DNA of 64,000 nucleotides from an uncultured Saprospiraceae bacterium (GTDB taxonomy: Bacteria > Bacteroidota > Bacteroidia > Chitinophagales > Saprospiraceae), in assembly GCA_937944245.1 (NCBI GenBank), contig CALDYY010000005.1, positions 1 to 64,000 of the forward strand, written 5' to 3'. Below the pieces are notes generated by a model that was not told where the DNA came from, did no database searches, and saw only the letters and a program-made list of their open reading frames with translations. The position numbers were made by a program, and so were the translations under genes. Below, one piece after another: positions 54,951-64,000 of the stretch (the first letter of the stretch is position 1; each line of letters starts with the position of its first letter).

Positions 54951-56057
54951 TTACAAAAATGGTAGTTTCACTACTTTTGCTTCTAATTTTTTACGTCCAG
55001 TTGAAACAAAAAAGGATGTTCCCTCTTGTGCGTAAGGGGTATGTACATAACCTGTCCCAATGGGTTGGTCAAGGCTAGGTGATAAAGTGCCAGAAGTAAC
55101 TTTTCCAATTTCTTCTCCCTGTTCATTTTCAATCAGATAGTCATGTCGTGCTACTCGACGATCATTCACGACAAAACCTACCAATTTTCGAGTTACACCT
55201 TCTTCTTTTTGTTTGATAAGTACATCGCTACCGATAAAGTTCCCTTTTTGTAATTTTGTAATCCAGCCCAAGCCAGCTTCTAAAGGGGTAGTGGTGTCGT
55301 TGAGGTCATTTCCGTAAAGGCAATAGCCCTTTTCTAATCTCAAGGTATCTCTTGCACCTAGCCCAATAGGTTTTAAATCAATACCTACTTTTTTAGCAGC
55401 ATTAAATACTTCGTGCCAAATGCTGACAATTTGCTCATTTCTACCATAAATTTCTACGCCACCAGCACCTGTGTAGCCTGTGGCAGAGATTAAAATATTG
55501 TCTTGTCCTGCAAAATCAGATTTGGCAAAAGTGTAATATCTTAATTGCTGTAAATCAATAGTACACAAAGATTGTATGGCTGCAATAGCTTTAGGACCTT
55601 GAATAGCTAATAAACCCGTTTGTGCGGAAATATTAATCATTTCTGCGCCAAAAGTATTGTGTTGACTAATCCAATTCCAATCCTTTTCAATGTTAGAGGC
55701 ATTCACGACCAACATGTAGGCATCTTCCCCGTTAGTCATCATATTTTCTGGAAGACGATAGACTAATAAGTCATCCACAATTCCGCCATTGGCATTAGTC
55801 ATGCAAGAATACTGTGCTTGTCCTAGTTTGAGCTTGGAAGCATCGTTAGTAGTCACCTTTTGAATTAAATCGAGCGCGCCCTTGCCTCTAATTACAAATT
55901 CCCCCATGTGAGAAACGTCAAAAATGCCAGCTTCTTGTCGAACGGCTAGATGTTCTTCTTTTAAACTGGTGTAGGAAATTGGCATGTTATATCCAGCAAA
56001 ATCAGTCATTTTTGCACCAAGTGCGATATGAATATCTGTTAGTGGTGTTGTTTTCAT
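54951..56057 (-). CDS. gcvT: Aminomethyltransferase, glycine cleavage T protein
   Basis: 368 residues, the normal length. MKTTPLTDIHIALGAKMTDFAGYNMPISY at the start, DVSHMGEFVIRG, ATGYTGAGGVEIY and GLGARDTLRLEKGYCLYGNDL are family hallmarks, the last including the folate-site region. It releases ammonia and passes the methylene group to tetrahydrofolate. The other glycine cleavage genes are not in this window. It ends a same-strand run with the HEAT/cyclophilin gene 34 bases before. Confidence 0.95.
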   Translation of the reverse strand: MKTTPLTDIHIALGAKMTDFAGYNMPISYTSLKEEHLAVRQEAGIFDVSHMGEFVIRGKGALDLIQKVTTNDASKLKLGQAQYSCMTNANGGIVDDLLVYRLPENMMTNGEDAYMLVVNASNIEKDWNWISQHNTFGAEMINISAQTGLLAIQGPKAIAAIQSLCTIDLQQLRYYTFAKSDFAGQDNILISATGYTGAGGVEIYGRNEQIVSIWHEVFNAAKKVGIDLKPIGLGARDTLRLEKGYCLYGNDLNDTTTPLEAGLGWITKLQKGNFIGSDVLIKQKEEGVTRKLVGFVVNDRRVARHDYLIENEQGEEIGKVTSGTLSPSLDQPIGTGYVHTPYAQEGTSFFVSTGRKKLEAKVVKLPFL

Positions 56058-56091
56058 TGTGTTTAAATAGTCTTTTTTTTGTTTGCTTAAC

Positions 56092-58131
56092 TTAAATGGT
56101 AATTAAATTTTCAATGGTAATGCTTTTGATAACATCACCAATTTGAATCTGGTGAATTACCTTCATCCCATCCACAACTTGAGCAAAAATGGTGTAGTTG
56201 CCATCCAAATGCAAGGCTGGGGCATGAGTAATGAAAAATTGCGTTCCCTCTGTATGATTCCCTGCGGAAGCCATCCCTACTAGACCTGCTTTGTTGTAGG
56301 ACATAGGAGGCAACTCCGAGCGAATGGAATAGTCTAAACTGCCATAACCATCCCCTCTTGGGCATCCCCCTTGAAGGACAAAATTAGTGACTACGCGGTG
56401 AAAATTTTTGCCATTGTAAAAACCGTTTCGTGCTAACTTAATGAAATTGGCAACAGAACCAGGTGCTTTGTTGGGAAAAAATTGAAGTGTGATATTGCCT
56501 TTTTCTGTTTGGATAATAGCCTTAGTGGTCTCCGTTACTTGGTTGAGTAATTTCCAATCAATAGGTTGGTTGAAAGGCAATTTATTAGGTGTAAATTGAT
56601 TATCTCCCTTGAAAAAGGCAATTGTTTTCGCTAATTCATTGTAAGCTTCAATTTCTCTGGGTAGCGATAATTTGTTTAACGCCGTTTCCAAAATAGCTAA
56701 GCTGTCTTTTAGAATATTTGGGAAGTTTCTCGCTGGCGAGCGCAAGGCTTCTGCGGCTAGAGCTATTGCTCCTACGTCGTTTGTCTTTATAGCATTGAGT
56801 AAGTAATTTCCTAAATTAATATTTGCTCTTGCTGCACCTATTCCAAATAGTGCATCAAAGCGTTTGCTTTCGCTGATATTTTTTAGTGCTTCCACAATAG
56901 CCGTGCGAATGACGGTATCTTGAGTTGTTTTCAATAGGTCGCCTAAGTAAATGTACATTCGCTCATAGTACCCCATTCCTTTTATGGCTGCTGCTTTAAG
57001 GTAGATATTCTGTTGTTTTTCAATTTGTTGCTGTAACTCGAGATTAGTTCTACCCAAGTAGTCTGCAAAGTAGGGCGGTAAGTATTTATTGGAGGCAGTG
57101 AGCAATCCAATTTGAACCACAGGGGAATACATTGTATCTGTTGCCATCCTGCGGTAGTTGTTGGCTTCGTCTGCTACACCATTATTGATGAGGTATTCCA
57201 CCGCTACATTAGCAATGTGTGAACTTTTGTTTTTTAGTGCTTGGAAGACTGTATCGCGCACCTCTGCATAATTAAAATTCGCAAAAGAGCGAATGATATT
57301 AGCTTTTACTCGATAGTCGTTACTACTGCTGTAGGCTTGGAATAATGTTGCTTTAGCGATGTTGCTTTTGGTCTTTCCAAGTGCAATGGCTAAATACATT
57401 TTAAGAATAGGGTCTGGTTCTGAGATGAAAATATTGGCTAAACTGCTGTCTATTTTCATGGTATCCAGCCTAATATCATTTGACCTGAATAAGTAATTGG
57501 AGGCAATTAGTCTTGCCTCTCGATGATAAGTCGGATTTTGTACTAGATGAAGCATTCGCTTTGTCCCTTCAGTTGTTGTGATGTTGCGAAGGGCGTAACG
57601 ATAGATACAAAGTGCTTGTCCTTCTATTAAAGTGGTATCTTTTGGATAATAAGTGCTAACGGTACTGACCAATTTTAGATAATCTGGCGTTCCAACTTTT
57701 CCAATGGCTTCAAGAATAAACTTATTGAGTTGCCCTGTCGTATCTGTGGGTTGAAAGGCTTTTACTAGACTATCTTGCGCGCTGACATTTCCTATTTGCC
57801 CTAGCGCATAAGCTGCTGCAATACGCACATCCTCAATGGGGTCTTTGAGCAAAGAAATAAGTGCATCCACTGCCTTTTCATCTCTAATGGAGGCAAAAGC
57901 CATTGCTGCCCAGTAGCGAGTATTTGCGTCTTTATCCTTCGTCAAAAGGAGTAACGAATCCGCCTTTTGTTGATCTTGAAGGTCATAAATGGCTTGCGTA
58001 GCAGGGCTAGTCAAGAGATAATTAATTTTAGTGAGGTCATTGCTATTGAAGTCGGGTGGCAAACAACTTTGGATGCCTGCCACCAATGCTACTATAATTA
58101 TTAATCCGCTAATGAAACGGTGGATACTCAT
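56092..58131 (-). CDS. HEAT-repeat lipoprotein with C-terminal cyclophilin-type peptidyl-prolyl isomerase
   Basis: 679 residues. Lipobox GIQSC near residue 23. Residues about 40-530 are helical HEAT-like repeats (DANTRYWAAMAFASIRD, EDVRIAAAYALGQIGN and others), a curved scaffold for binding proteins. From about 540 to the end is a cyclophilin domain: NGKNFHRVVTNFVLQGGCPRGDG with the catalytic Arg, TEGTQFFITHAPALHLDGNYTIFAQVV. It would fold or hold outer-membrane or secreted proteins in the periplasm. Sits between a PBP1A-containing operon part and gcvT. Confidence 0.9.
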   Translation of the reverse strand: MSIHRFISGLIIIVALVAGIQSCLPPDFNSNDLTKINYLLTSPATQAIYDLQDQQKADSLLLLTKDKDANTRYWAAMAFASIRDEKAVDALISLLKDPIEDVRIAAAYALGQIGNVSAQDSLVKAFQPTDTTGQLNKFILEAIGKVGTPDYLKLVSTVSTYYPKDTTLIEGQALCIYRYALRNITTTEGTKRMLHLVQNPTYHREARLIASNYLFRSNDIRLDTMKIDSSLANIFISEPDPILKMYLAIALGKTKSNIAKATLFQAYSSSNDYRVKANIIRSFANFNYAEVRDTVFQALKNKSSHIANVAVEYLINNGVADEANNYRRMATDTMYSPVVQIGLLTASNKYLPPYFADYLGRTNLELQQQIEKQQNIYLKAAAIKGMGYYERMYIYLGDLLKTTQDTVIRTAIVEALKNISESKRFDALFGIGAARANINLGNYLLNAIKTNDVGAIALAAEALRSPARNFPNILKDSLAILETALNKLSLPREIEAYNELAKTIAFFKGDNQFTPNKLPFNQPIDWKLLNQVTETTKAIIQTEKGNITLQFFPNKAPGSVANFIKLARNGFYNGKNFHRVVTNFVLQGGCPRGDGYGSLDYSIRSELPPMSYNKAGLVGMASAGNHTEGTQFFITHAPALHLDGNYTIFAQVVDGMKVIHQIQIGDVIKSITIENLITI

Positions 58132-58163
58132 ATTAAAATTATTTCAGTCATAAATGTTCTTAC

Positions 58164-58514
58164 CTAGCCTCTTGCCCTTCTTGCATCCGCAAAACTTTTG
58201 ATATAAATAATCATGGCAACAATAGAAAATCCAATCATTGTGGCTACCCTAGCAATGCCAAGTGTATCTTCTGCATTAATTCTGCTTCTTAAAGGCATGA
58301 ATAAGGCAATGATGAGCAACAGTGTTAGTAGAACAATAATGTGCGCCACTACTTTATTTCCTTTTTTAAACAAAGGTGTTGCAAAGAGAAAAATTGCACC
58401 AAACCCCACTGGAATAAGTGCAGTAGGTGAGGCTTTGTCTGCTGTTAAATACGCCCAAAGTCCTAATGCAATCAGTACAATTGCATTGATAAGATTAATT
58501 TGAAATGGTTTCAT
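58164..58514 (-). CDS. Small four-helix membrane protein
   Basis: 116 residues with four hydrophobic segments separated by short loops (MKPFQINLINAIVLIALGLW; ALIPVGFGAIFLFATPLF; VAHIIVLLTLLLIIALFMPL; IGFSIVAMIIYIKSFADA). No catalytic residues apparent and no family recognised with certainty. It is between PBP1A and the HEAT/cyclophilin gene, 37 and 32 bases away, so almost surely in the same operon. Confidence 0.78.
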   Translation of the reverse strand: MKPFQINLINAIVLIALGLWAYLTADKASPTALIPVGFGAIFLFATPLFKKGNKVVAHIIVLLTLLLIIALFMPLRSRINAEDTLGIARVATMIGFSIVAMIIYIKSFADARRARG

Positions 58515-58551
58515 TTTCTGTTTATAATTTTATTTAATAGTTCTTAATCAC

Positions 58552-61086
58552 TTACAGTTCGTCGCCAAAGCCATCGTCTAGCTTATCGTTTGTATTTAAA
58601 CCATTAAGTCTATTGTAAGCACTACAATCCATTTCGATGCCAATATCTCCTGTTGGTCGCTTGAATTGTGCGGTTGCGTCCCAACCGTATTTAGGGTCTT
58701 TTTCTAGGGCTTCTATTAACAGTTGAAAGAAAGGTCTTGCCATTCTTGCCCCTTGCCCAAATTCGATAGAGCGGAATCGAATCCATCGTTCCTCCCCACC
58801 TACCCAAGTACCAACGACCAAGTTAGGTGTAACGCCCATGTACCAACCATCCACAAAACTGTTGGTTGTCCCTGTTTTTCCACCAGTTGGGGTTTTAATT
58901 TTATTGAAACCGCCAGCAGTTGAGTTGTTGTAACGCAACATATCTAGCATCACATAGTTGTATTCCGGCTTGAGTGCGAGACTTTGTTCAGGTATTTTTT
59001 CATACAGCACTTTTCCGTTTTTATCCTCAATTTTTCGGATGTGGTAAGGTTCACTATAAGTTCCATTATTGGCAAATGTGGTGTAAGCACCTGCCATTTC
59101 CCAAACCATTAAATCGGCAGCCCCCAAAACAATAGAAGGTACTCTCGGAATAATGGGCTGTCCATTAGGGTATTTAGCATCTTTTTCAATACCCATACCG
59201 TCTAGCATACTAATAACTGGTTCTACCGAGCCAATTTGCTTGAGTAAATAGACCGTAATAGAGTTTTTAGATACCCTAAGTGCATCGCGTAGGGTTAATG
59301 GCTGATAGGACCATTTACCATCTGAGTTGGAAGGTGCCCATTCTTTAATGAGGTCAAAATTAGATTCGCCCGGCGTAATGGTATAAGGCATATCTTGCAC
59401 TTTGAAACAAGGCGAAAATCCTTGACGCGAAATGGCAGTGGCGTAAACAAAGGGTTTAAATGTAGAACCGACTTGTCTTCTGGAGCGGATGTGGTCGAAT
59501 TTGAACCATCTATGATCCACGCCGCCAACCCATGCTTTTATTTCTCCACTGTAAGGGTCAACTGCTAAAGAACCGATTTGCAGAAACATACGCAGGTATT
59601 TGATGGAATCAATAGGACTCATTATAGTATCTTTCTGCATTTTGTCGTTATAAGCAAAAATAGTCATTTTGACAGGCTCCTTAAATTGTGCTCTCACAGC
59701 GGATTGCAGTTTATTCCACTGCGAACGTAAGGTTGAAAAATGCTCGCTCTTGAGTATTTTTCGATAAGTGTTTGCCATATCGTTGGAAATGAACTTTTTA
59801 TCCAATAATTCGGCAATGTGTCCCGGTTTCTTTGATTCGTTGAGTATGCGTTCAATATCAATGTCTCTCAAGTTGAGGTCTTTAATTTCAGCGGCTAATT
59901 TATCCTCTACGCCACTTAAATATTTGCTTCGTAGAGCTTGGTATCGGTCTGATTCTCTTACCAGCTTTGTTAATGCGTTTTCTCTAATATCCATTTCACT
60001 AGCACTGGTGTTATTGTCTTTGTACTTCCATGGGTCTTTGTCTTTCCAATGTTTAAAGTAGCTGCTTTGTAGTGAAGCCATATGTTTTATCATTTCTCGT
60101 TCAGCAATGCGTTGCAGTTGAGGGTCAATGGTGGTATAAATTTTTAATCCATCCCTGTAAATATTATATGGTCTTCCATCTGTGGTCGTTTGACCTTCCA
60201 GTAGCTGCCGCACATCTTTTGATAATTCTGCTCGGTAATAGGGTGCAATTCCTTCACTTTGACTTGAGCGTTTGAATTTGGACATATCCAGCGGTTTGGC
60301 TTTGTAACGTTCATACTGCTCATTGGTAAGAAAACCGTTCTTGCACATTTGGAGTAGGACTACGTCTCTGCGTTCTTTTGAGCGTTCTGGAAAACGTTTA
60401 GGATTATAAAGCCAAGGGTTCTTAAGCATCCCAACTAGCGTAGCGGCTTCTTCTACATCCAGCGAATCTTGAGATTTGGCAAAATAAATTTCGGCTGCTG
60501 CTTTTATACCATCTCCATCATTGATAAAATCAAATTTATTGAGGTACATGGCAATAATTTCTTCCTTGGTATAGTTTCGCTCTAGGCGAATGGCGATAAT
60601 CCACTCTTTAAATTTCTGCAAAGCACGTTCAAGACCTGAACCGGGCTTGCCGGTAAAAAGTAATTTAGCCAACTGCTGGGTAATGGTGCTACCCCCGCCT
60701 GCGTCTCTCCCAAGTACAACGGTTTTGAAGATGACTCGACCCAATGCTTCAATATCAATACCACTGTGTTTGTAGTATCGTTCATCCTCCGTAGCAATAA
60801 GGGCATTCACTACATTTTTGGATAACTGTTGGTAAGAAACGGGTACACGATTTTCGATGTAGTAACGCCCTAGCACCTCCATATTGTCGCCATAAATTTG
60901 CGATGCTAGTTCACTTTTAGGATTTTCCAATTCTTTTAATGAAGGTAGATTCGTACGCGACAGTAGGAAAAAGAAAATAATAACAGCAACGACTGCCAAA
61001 GCCAAACCAATCCACAATAAGCGCATTAGCCACTTGTAAGTGTTTTGCCTTTTTTGGCGAATATCTAAGATGGTAGTATCTTTCAT
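58552..61086 (-). CDS. mrcA: Class A penicillin-binding protein (PBP1A)
   Basis: 844 residues from the ATG at 61086 (an in-frame TTG seven codons earlier is less likely). A short basic cytoplasmic tail, one membrane helix (about 27-48), then the GT51 transglycosylase with ATEDERYYKHSGIDIEA and GGSTITQQLAKLL, and the transpeptidase with RRQVGSTFKPFVYA (Ser and Lys) and KTGTTNSFVDGWY. It polymerises and cross-links peptidoglycan on the outer face of the inner membrane. It is preceded by aroB (24 bases) and followed by a small membrane protein gene. Confidence 0.95.
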   Translation of the reverse strand: MKDTTILDIRQKRQNTYKWLMRLLWIGLALAVVAVIIFFFLLSRTNLPSLKELENPKSELASQIYGDNMEVLGRYYIENRVPVSYQQLSKNVVNALIATEDERYYKHSGIDIEALGRVIFKTVVLGRDAGGGSTITQQLAKLLFTGKPGSGLERALQKFKEWIIAIRLERNYTKEEIIAMYLNKFDFINDGDGIKAAAEIYFAKSQDSLDVEEAATLVGMLKNPWLYNPKRFPERSKERRDVVLLQMCKNGFLTNEQYERYKAKPLDMSKFKRSSQSEGIAPYYRAELSKDVRQLLEGQTTTDGRPYNIYRDGLKIYTTIDPQLQRIAEREMIKHMASLQSSYFKHWKDKDPWKYKDNNTSASEMDIRENALTKLVRESDRYQALRSKYLSGVEDKLAAEIKDLNLRDIDIERILNESKKPGHIAELLDKKFISNDMANTYRKILKSEHFSTLRSQWNKLQSAVRAQFKEPVKMTIFAYNDKMQKDTIMSPIDSIKYLRMFLQIGSLAVDPYSGEIKAWVGGVDHRWFKFDHIRSRRQVGSTFKPFVYATAISRQGFSPCFKVQDMPYTITPGESNFDLIKEWAPSNSDGKWSYQPLTLRDALRVSKNSITVYLLKQIGSVEPVISMLDGMGIEKDAKYPNGQPIIPRVPSIVLGAADLMVWEMAGAYTTFANNGTYSEPYHIRKIEDKNGKVLYEKIPEQSLALKPEYNYVMLDMLRYNNSTAGGFNKIKTPTGGKTGTTNSFVDGWYMGVTPNLVVGTWVGGEERWIRFRSIEFGQGARMARPFFQLLIEALEKDPKYGWDATAQFKRPTGDIGIEMDCSAYNRLNGLNTNDKLDDGFGDEL

Positions 61087-61110
61087 AGATAATTTCTTTT
61101 GCTTCAATAA

Positions 61111-62196
61111 TTAATTTGTTATGATGGTTTGAGGTATTAATTCATTGTAAAAGTGTAAACTTTCTATAATTTCTACCCAATGGCTTGTTTGATTGATATG
61201 TACCTTACCAATAGGGTGAATCAATGAAAAGTTGATTAAATCTTGCTCATTTTTTTTGTCTTTTTTCATCATTTCAATCAGCCATGAAAATGCAATATTT
61301 GGAATAATAACCTCATCGTAAATACGCAATAAAAATTGGCTTATATGTTCCAACTCGATGTAGGCTAATCCCAATTTCTTGTAAGACAAATAGGCTTCGC
61401 TAATCATACCAATGGCAATGGCTTCACCATGCAATAGTGGACGTTCGGATTGTAAAAAGTAACTTTCCACAGCATGCCCTACGGTATGACCAAAATTTAG
61501 TGCCTTTCGCAAGCCTTTTTCGTAGGGGTCTGCTTCTACAATTTGCTGTTTGATGCGCAGAGAAGGTACTAAAAAATGGGTCCAATCCACTTGCTGGAGA
61601 TCGGTAATTGCCTGAATTTGCTGCCATTGTTGTGCATCGTAAATTAAACTATGCTTTATGATTTCAGCAAATCCACTTCTGATTTCTCTTGCAGGAAGGG
61701 TATCCAAAAAATGTGGCTCAATAAAAACTGCTTTTGGATTAGCAAAAACACCAATACTATTTTTAACTTCTTGAAAATCAATTCCTAACTTGCCACCAAT
61801 AGAGGCATCTACTTGGGAAAGTAGCGTTGTTGGAAATTGTACAAAATCAATACCTCGTTTGAACGTACTAGCGCAAAAGCCTCCCATATCACCGATAACG
61901 CCTCCTCCTAAGTTAACCATTAGGGCTTTTCGGTCAACATTAGCATCCATCATTTTTGACCAAATGATTTGGCAAGTGTCAATATTTTTATGTTGTTCCC
62001 CTGAAGGAATTTCAATGACAAAAAAATGCTCGAAATTTGTGTTTTCGCTGAACATCGGCAGGCAATACTTACGAGTATTTTCATCCACTAAAACTACAAT
62101 TTTAGATGGTTGTAGGCTATGGAGTAAGGCATTCCACTGTTGCCAAATTGCCCCTATGTGTATTGTATAGTTTTGCAACGAAATTGTCTGTATCAT
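61111..62196 (-). CDS. aroB: 3-dehydroquinate synthase
   Basis: 361 residues, family-typical length. VLVDENTRKYCLP, IPSGEQHKN, LGGGVIGDMGGFCASTFKRG and FPTTLLSQVDASIGGKLGIDF show the NAD and substrate sites, and FGHTVGHAVES and LLHGEAIAIGM provide zinc-ligand His residues. Second step of the shikimate pathway. First gene of the minus-strand run aroB - mrcA - membrane protein - HEAT/cyclophilin - gcvT. Confidence 0.95.
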   Translation of the reverse strand: MIQTISLQNYTIHIGAIWQQWNALLHSLQPSKIVVLVDENTRKYCLPMFSENTNFEHFFVIEIPSGEQHKNIDTCQIIWSKMMDANVDRKALMVNLGGGVIGDMGGFCASTFKRGIDFVQFPTTLLSQVDASIGGKLGIDFQEVKNSIGVFANPKAVFIEPHFLDTLPAREIRSGFAEIIKHSLIYDAQQWQQIQAITDLQQVDWTHFLVPSLRIKQQIVEADPYEKGLRKALNFGHTVGHAVESYFLQSERPLLHGEAIAIGMISEAYLSYKKLGLAYIELEHISQFLLRIYDEVIIPNIAFSWLIEMMKKDKKNEQDLINFSLIHPIGKVHINQTSHWVEIIESLHFYNELIPQTIITN

Positions 62197-62348
62197 ACTT
62201 TATTTTTTTATCTACTGGTTAAGGCAGATAAATTGATTTGACCAATCTGATTGAATCTGATGCAAAGATAAACGAAAGGAGCATACTATTTATCATCTTA
62301 TTTCACGCAATATTGGTTGAGCTAACAATTCTTTAGGTAAAAATGACG

Positions 62349-62378
62349 TTTGAGGATGACTAAAAAGAGTTATCTTGC
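62349..62378 (+). promoter_or_regulatory. Candidate promoter of the T9SS protein gene
   Basis: TTTG (62349-62352), 18 bases, then TATCTTGC (62371-62378), which has six of eight bases in common with an ideal TATCTTTG. It lies 37 bases before the ATG at 62415. Confidence 0.5.
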
Positions 62379-62414
62379 AGTTTAATTAATTTTTATTCAA
62401 TCACGCTTCGTATT

Positions 62415-63233
62415 ATGAAACAACTGTACATTATTTCTGCTATTTTGTTAGCAACCAGTTCATTCGTTTTTGCTCAAATAGGGCAGCCCTGTAAGCCAGA
62501 CGAATCCTTGAAAGATTCGCTCGGTGTTTTTCCACTTCCTTTCGATTCAATACTTAGCCCACTGGGCGGCATCAAGGAAATTGCTTGTTTAGGTAAACCC
62601 TACGAAACAGTATTCACCGTAGCTATTGGTGGTGCACTTAATTTTTCTGGGACGGAAATTACAATTGACTCTATTCGCCTTGCTACTACTGGTGCTGTAA
62701 CAGGACTGCCAGCAGGTTTGACTTACGAGTGCGGCACGCCTGATTGTACTTTTAGAAAAGGAAAACTAGGTTGTTTTGTTGTTAAAGGGACTACTAGAGA
62801 AACCAATATACCTCGTAGCTATCCATTGACCATTAAAGGCGTTATTTTCTCAGGCGTTATTCCTATTGAGTTGACGTTTCCAAATGAATTAATTGCTGTT
62901 GGAACATATACTATTACTGTTGCCTCTGCCGATAGTGAGGCTTGCATGACCTCTAGTTTGAATGAGCTTAGTCGGCAAACGCTGAATGCTCAACTTGCGC
63001 CTAACCCTCTTGCTGAGTTTGGTATCTTGAACATCAATGCACAACAAGCTGGTCGCTATCAACTTAATATTTTTGATTTGTTAGGCAAAGTGGTGTCAAC
63101 AGAGATGATATTTTTGCAAGTAGGTGAAAATCAGATAGATTTGGATGCTAATAAACTATCCGATGGAATGTATATTTTCAACCTTAAAAATGATAATACT
63201 CAAATAAGTCAACGATTCGTAGTAAAAAAATAA
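62415..63233 (+). CDS. Secreted protein with type A T9SS C-terminal sorting domain
   Basis: 272 residues. Signal peptide to about residue 20 (SFVFAQ), a central beta domain with IDSIRLATTGAVTGLPAGLTYEC and CTFRKGKLGCFVVKG, then the type A T9SS sorting domain in the last ~80 residues (LAPNPLAEFGILNIN, LNIFDLLGKVVSTEM, LSDGMYIFNLKND, SQRFVVKK). It would be exported across the outer membrane and attached to or released from the surface. Function of the central domain unknown. A related gene follows. Confidence 0.9.
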   Translation: MKQLYIISAILLATSSFVFAQIGQPCKPDESLKDSLGVFPLPFDSILSPLGGIKEIACLGKPYETVFTVAIGGALNFSGTEITIDSIRLATTGAVTGLPAGLTYECGTPDCTFRKGKLGCFVVKGTTRETNIPRSYPLTIKGVIFSGVIPIELTFPNELIAVGTYTITVASADSEACMTSSLNELSRQTLNAQLAPNPLAEFGILNINAQQAGRYQLNIFDLLGKVVSTEMIFLQVGENQIDLDANKLSDGMYIFNLKNDNTQISQRFVVKK

Positions 63234-63491
63234 ACTATTTTGTTGGAATCAGTTTGTTTAACAGCTTAAAGGTTTTAAACATCTGAATATTATCTATTTA
63301 GTACCAGTGAATTTAACTATTGGCTTTTTCTTCTGATTCTGACAAAATTATCACCTTCACCTTTAACAACCTTTTCTCATAGAGGCATCCAGCACATGCA
63401 CCCACTGTCTGTAATCATTATGCTTTCAGTGGAACTTACACATACAAACACACCAAACAGATTTTTTTAACGTGCTAAAAATAAGTGCTTT

Positions 63492-64000
63492 ATGAAGAAA
63501 ATGATTACATTGATGTTCATTTGTGTAACTGCACAAATGCTAATTGCACAAGTTGGTTGTCCAGGATGTCAAGTTGTGTTATCACAAAATTTAGCTTTAG
63601 ACACTATATATATAGGTGGTCTCCCAGATGGAAAAGCAGGTGAACCTTATGAAGCAGACCTAAGTTTTAGGATGCCTAAAACAACAACTCCCGTAGCAAG
63701 TGTGGATTCTACGGTGTTAGGTGGCTTGCCTATTTCTCGAATTACTATTTCTAAGGTTGACGGTTTGCCTGCGGGCATAGCGTGGGAGGCAAGCCAGTTA
63801 GAGTTTGCGGTAGCTAATGAAACCGACGGCTGCGCTAGATTTTGTGGATTACCAACGGCTGCTGGTTTGTATATGGTCAAAATTACCTTAAAAGCTAGAA
63901 TCCTCATTATTGAGCGAGAAACTTCTTTTGAAATTCCACTTTACATTGCTCCACCATCAGACACTATGGGCGCATTTAGTTTAGAAAATAATATTGCTTG
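63492..64000 (+). CDS. Secreted protein related to its upstream neighbour (partial, cut by window edge)
   Basis: ATG at 63492; 169 codons open to the right edge. Signal peptide MKKMITLMFICVTAQMLIAQ, then VGCPGCQVVLSQN with a CxxC pair, then a beta domain with ISRITISKVDGLPAGIAW and a C-x-x-x-C pair (GCARFC). The S-I/K-x-D/A-GLPAG-L/I layout and the paired Cys match the central domain of the gene at 62415, so the two are tandem paralogs. The C-terminal sorting domain expected for it lies outside the window. Confidence 0.85.
   Translation, partial: MKKMITLMFICVTAQMLIAQVGCPGCQVVLSQNLALDTIYIGGLPDGKAGEPYEADLSFRMPKTTTPVASVDSTVLGGLPISRITISKVDGLPAGIAWEASQLEFAVANETDGCARFCGLPTAAGLYMVKITLKARILIIERETSFEIPLYIAPPSDTMGAFSLENNIA

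Noticed and set aside
56058-56091. Glycine riboswitch before gcvT
   Set aside because: The gap to the previous gene is only 34 bases, too short for the aptamer, and no conserved segment is seen.
61790-62170. 126-codon plus-strand ORF
   Set aside because: Antisense to aroB, which carries all family motifs.

Overview
The window comes from a member of the Bacteroidota, probably a Saprospiria- or Chitinophagia-like lineage; I cannot place it more exactly. The grounds are AT-rich DNA, promoters of the TTG-N17-19-TANNTTTG type instead of sigma70 boxes, many SPII lipoproteins, a gliding-type C-terminal domain and a type A C-terminal domain (both type IX secretion signals), a TonB receptor with a carboxypeptidase-D-like N-terminal domain, and an alternative complex III followed by a cytochrome c oxidase operon in the order usual for this phylum.

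Layout. 1-191 is the start of a DNA adenine methyltransferase that runs off the left edge. 518-1348 is a secreted papain-fold protein with a lost active site. 1474-1830 (minus) is the RNase P RNA gene. 2295-19659 is one long respiratory block: actABCDEF (quinol:cytochrome c oxidoreductase), ctaC, ctaD, ctaB, two subunit III-type proteins and subunit IV, then an SCO-like protein, a DUF420 protein and a small CPMC protein. Electrons should flow from menaquinol through ActC/F, the ActB Fe-S clusters and the ActA/ActE hemes to CuA of subunit II and the heme-copper centre of subunit I. 19788-24380 (minus) is a giant multi-domain surface protein.

24730-37000 is mixed housekeeping and lipoprotein genes: an ArsR-type regulator with a palindromic operator, threonine aldolase, two peptidases, a carbonic anhydrase of the LCIB/C type, and a GH20 hexosaminidase. 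37973-44594 (minus) is a compact four-gene operon (TonB receptor, sodium:solute symporter, KAS III-like enzyme, acyl-CoA ligase) that looks like an uptake-and-activation route for an unknown carboxylic acid. 44919-51366 holds an exported alpha/beta hydrolase, a FabG-like reductase with a helical-repeat partner, a CoA-transferase and the NAD(P)HX repair enzyme. 52887-54326 is a sigma/anti-sigma pair. 54951-62196 (minus) is an aroB - PBP1A - membrane protein - HEAT/cyclophilin - gcvT run. The right edge has two tandem related secreted proteins, the second cut by the window end.

The most unusual items are (1) cytochrome c oxidase subunit II carrying a C-terminal OmpA-type peptidoglycan-binding domain with both peptidoglycan-contact residues in place; (2) the TonB/SSS/KAS III/ligase operon, whose KAS III lacks the His-Asn pair needed for decarboxylative condensation; (3) two proteins in which a catalytic or metal site has been erased (papain-like and SCO-like); (4) the LCIB/C-type carbonic anhydrase. 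I saw no tRNA genes, CRISPR arrays, insertion sequences or prophage genes.
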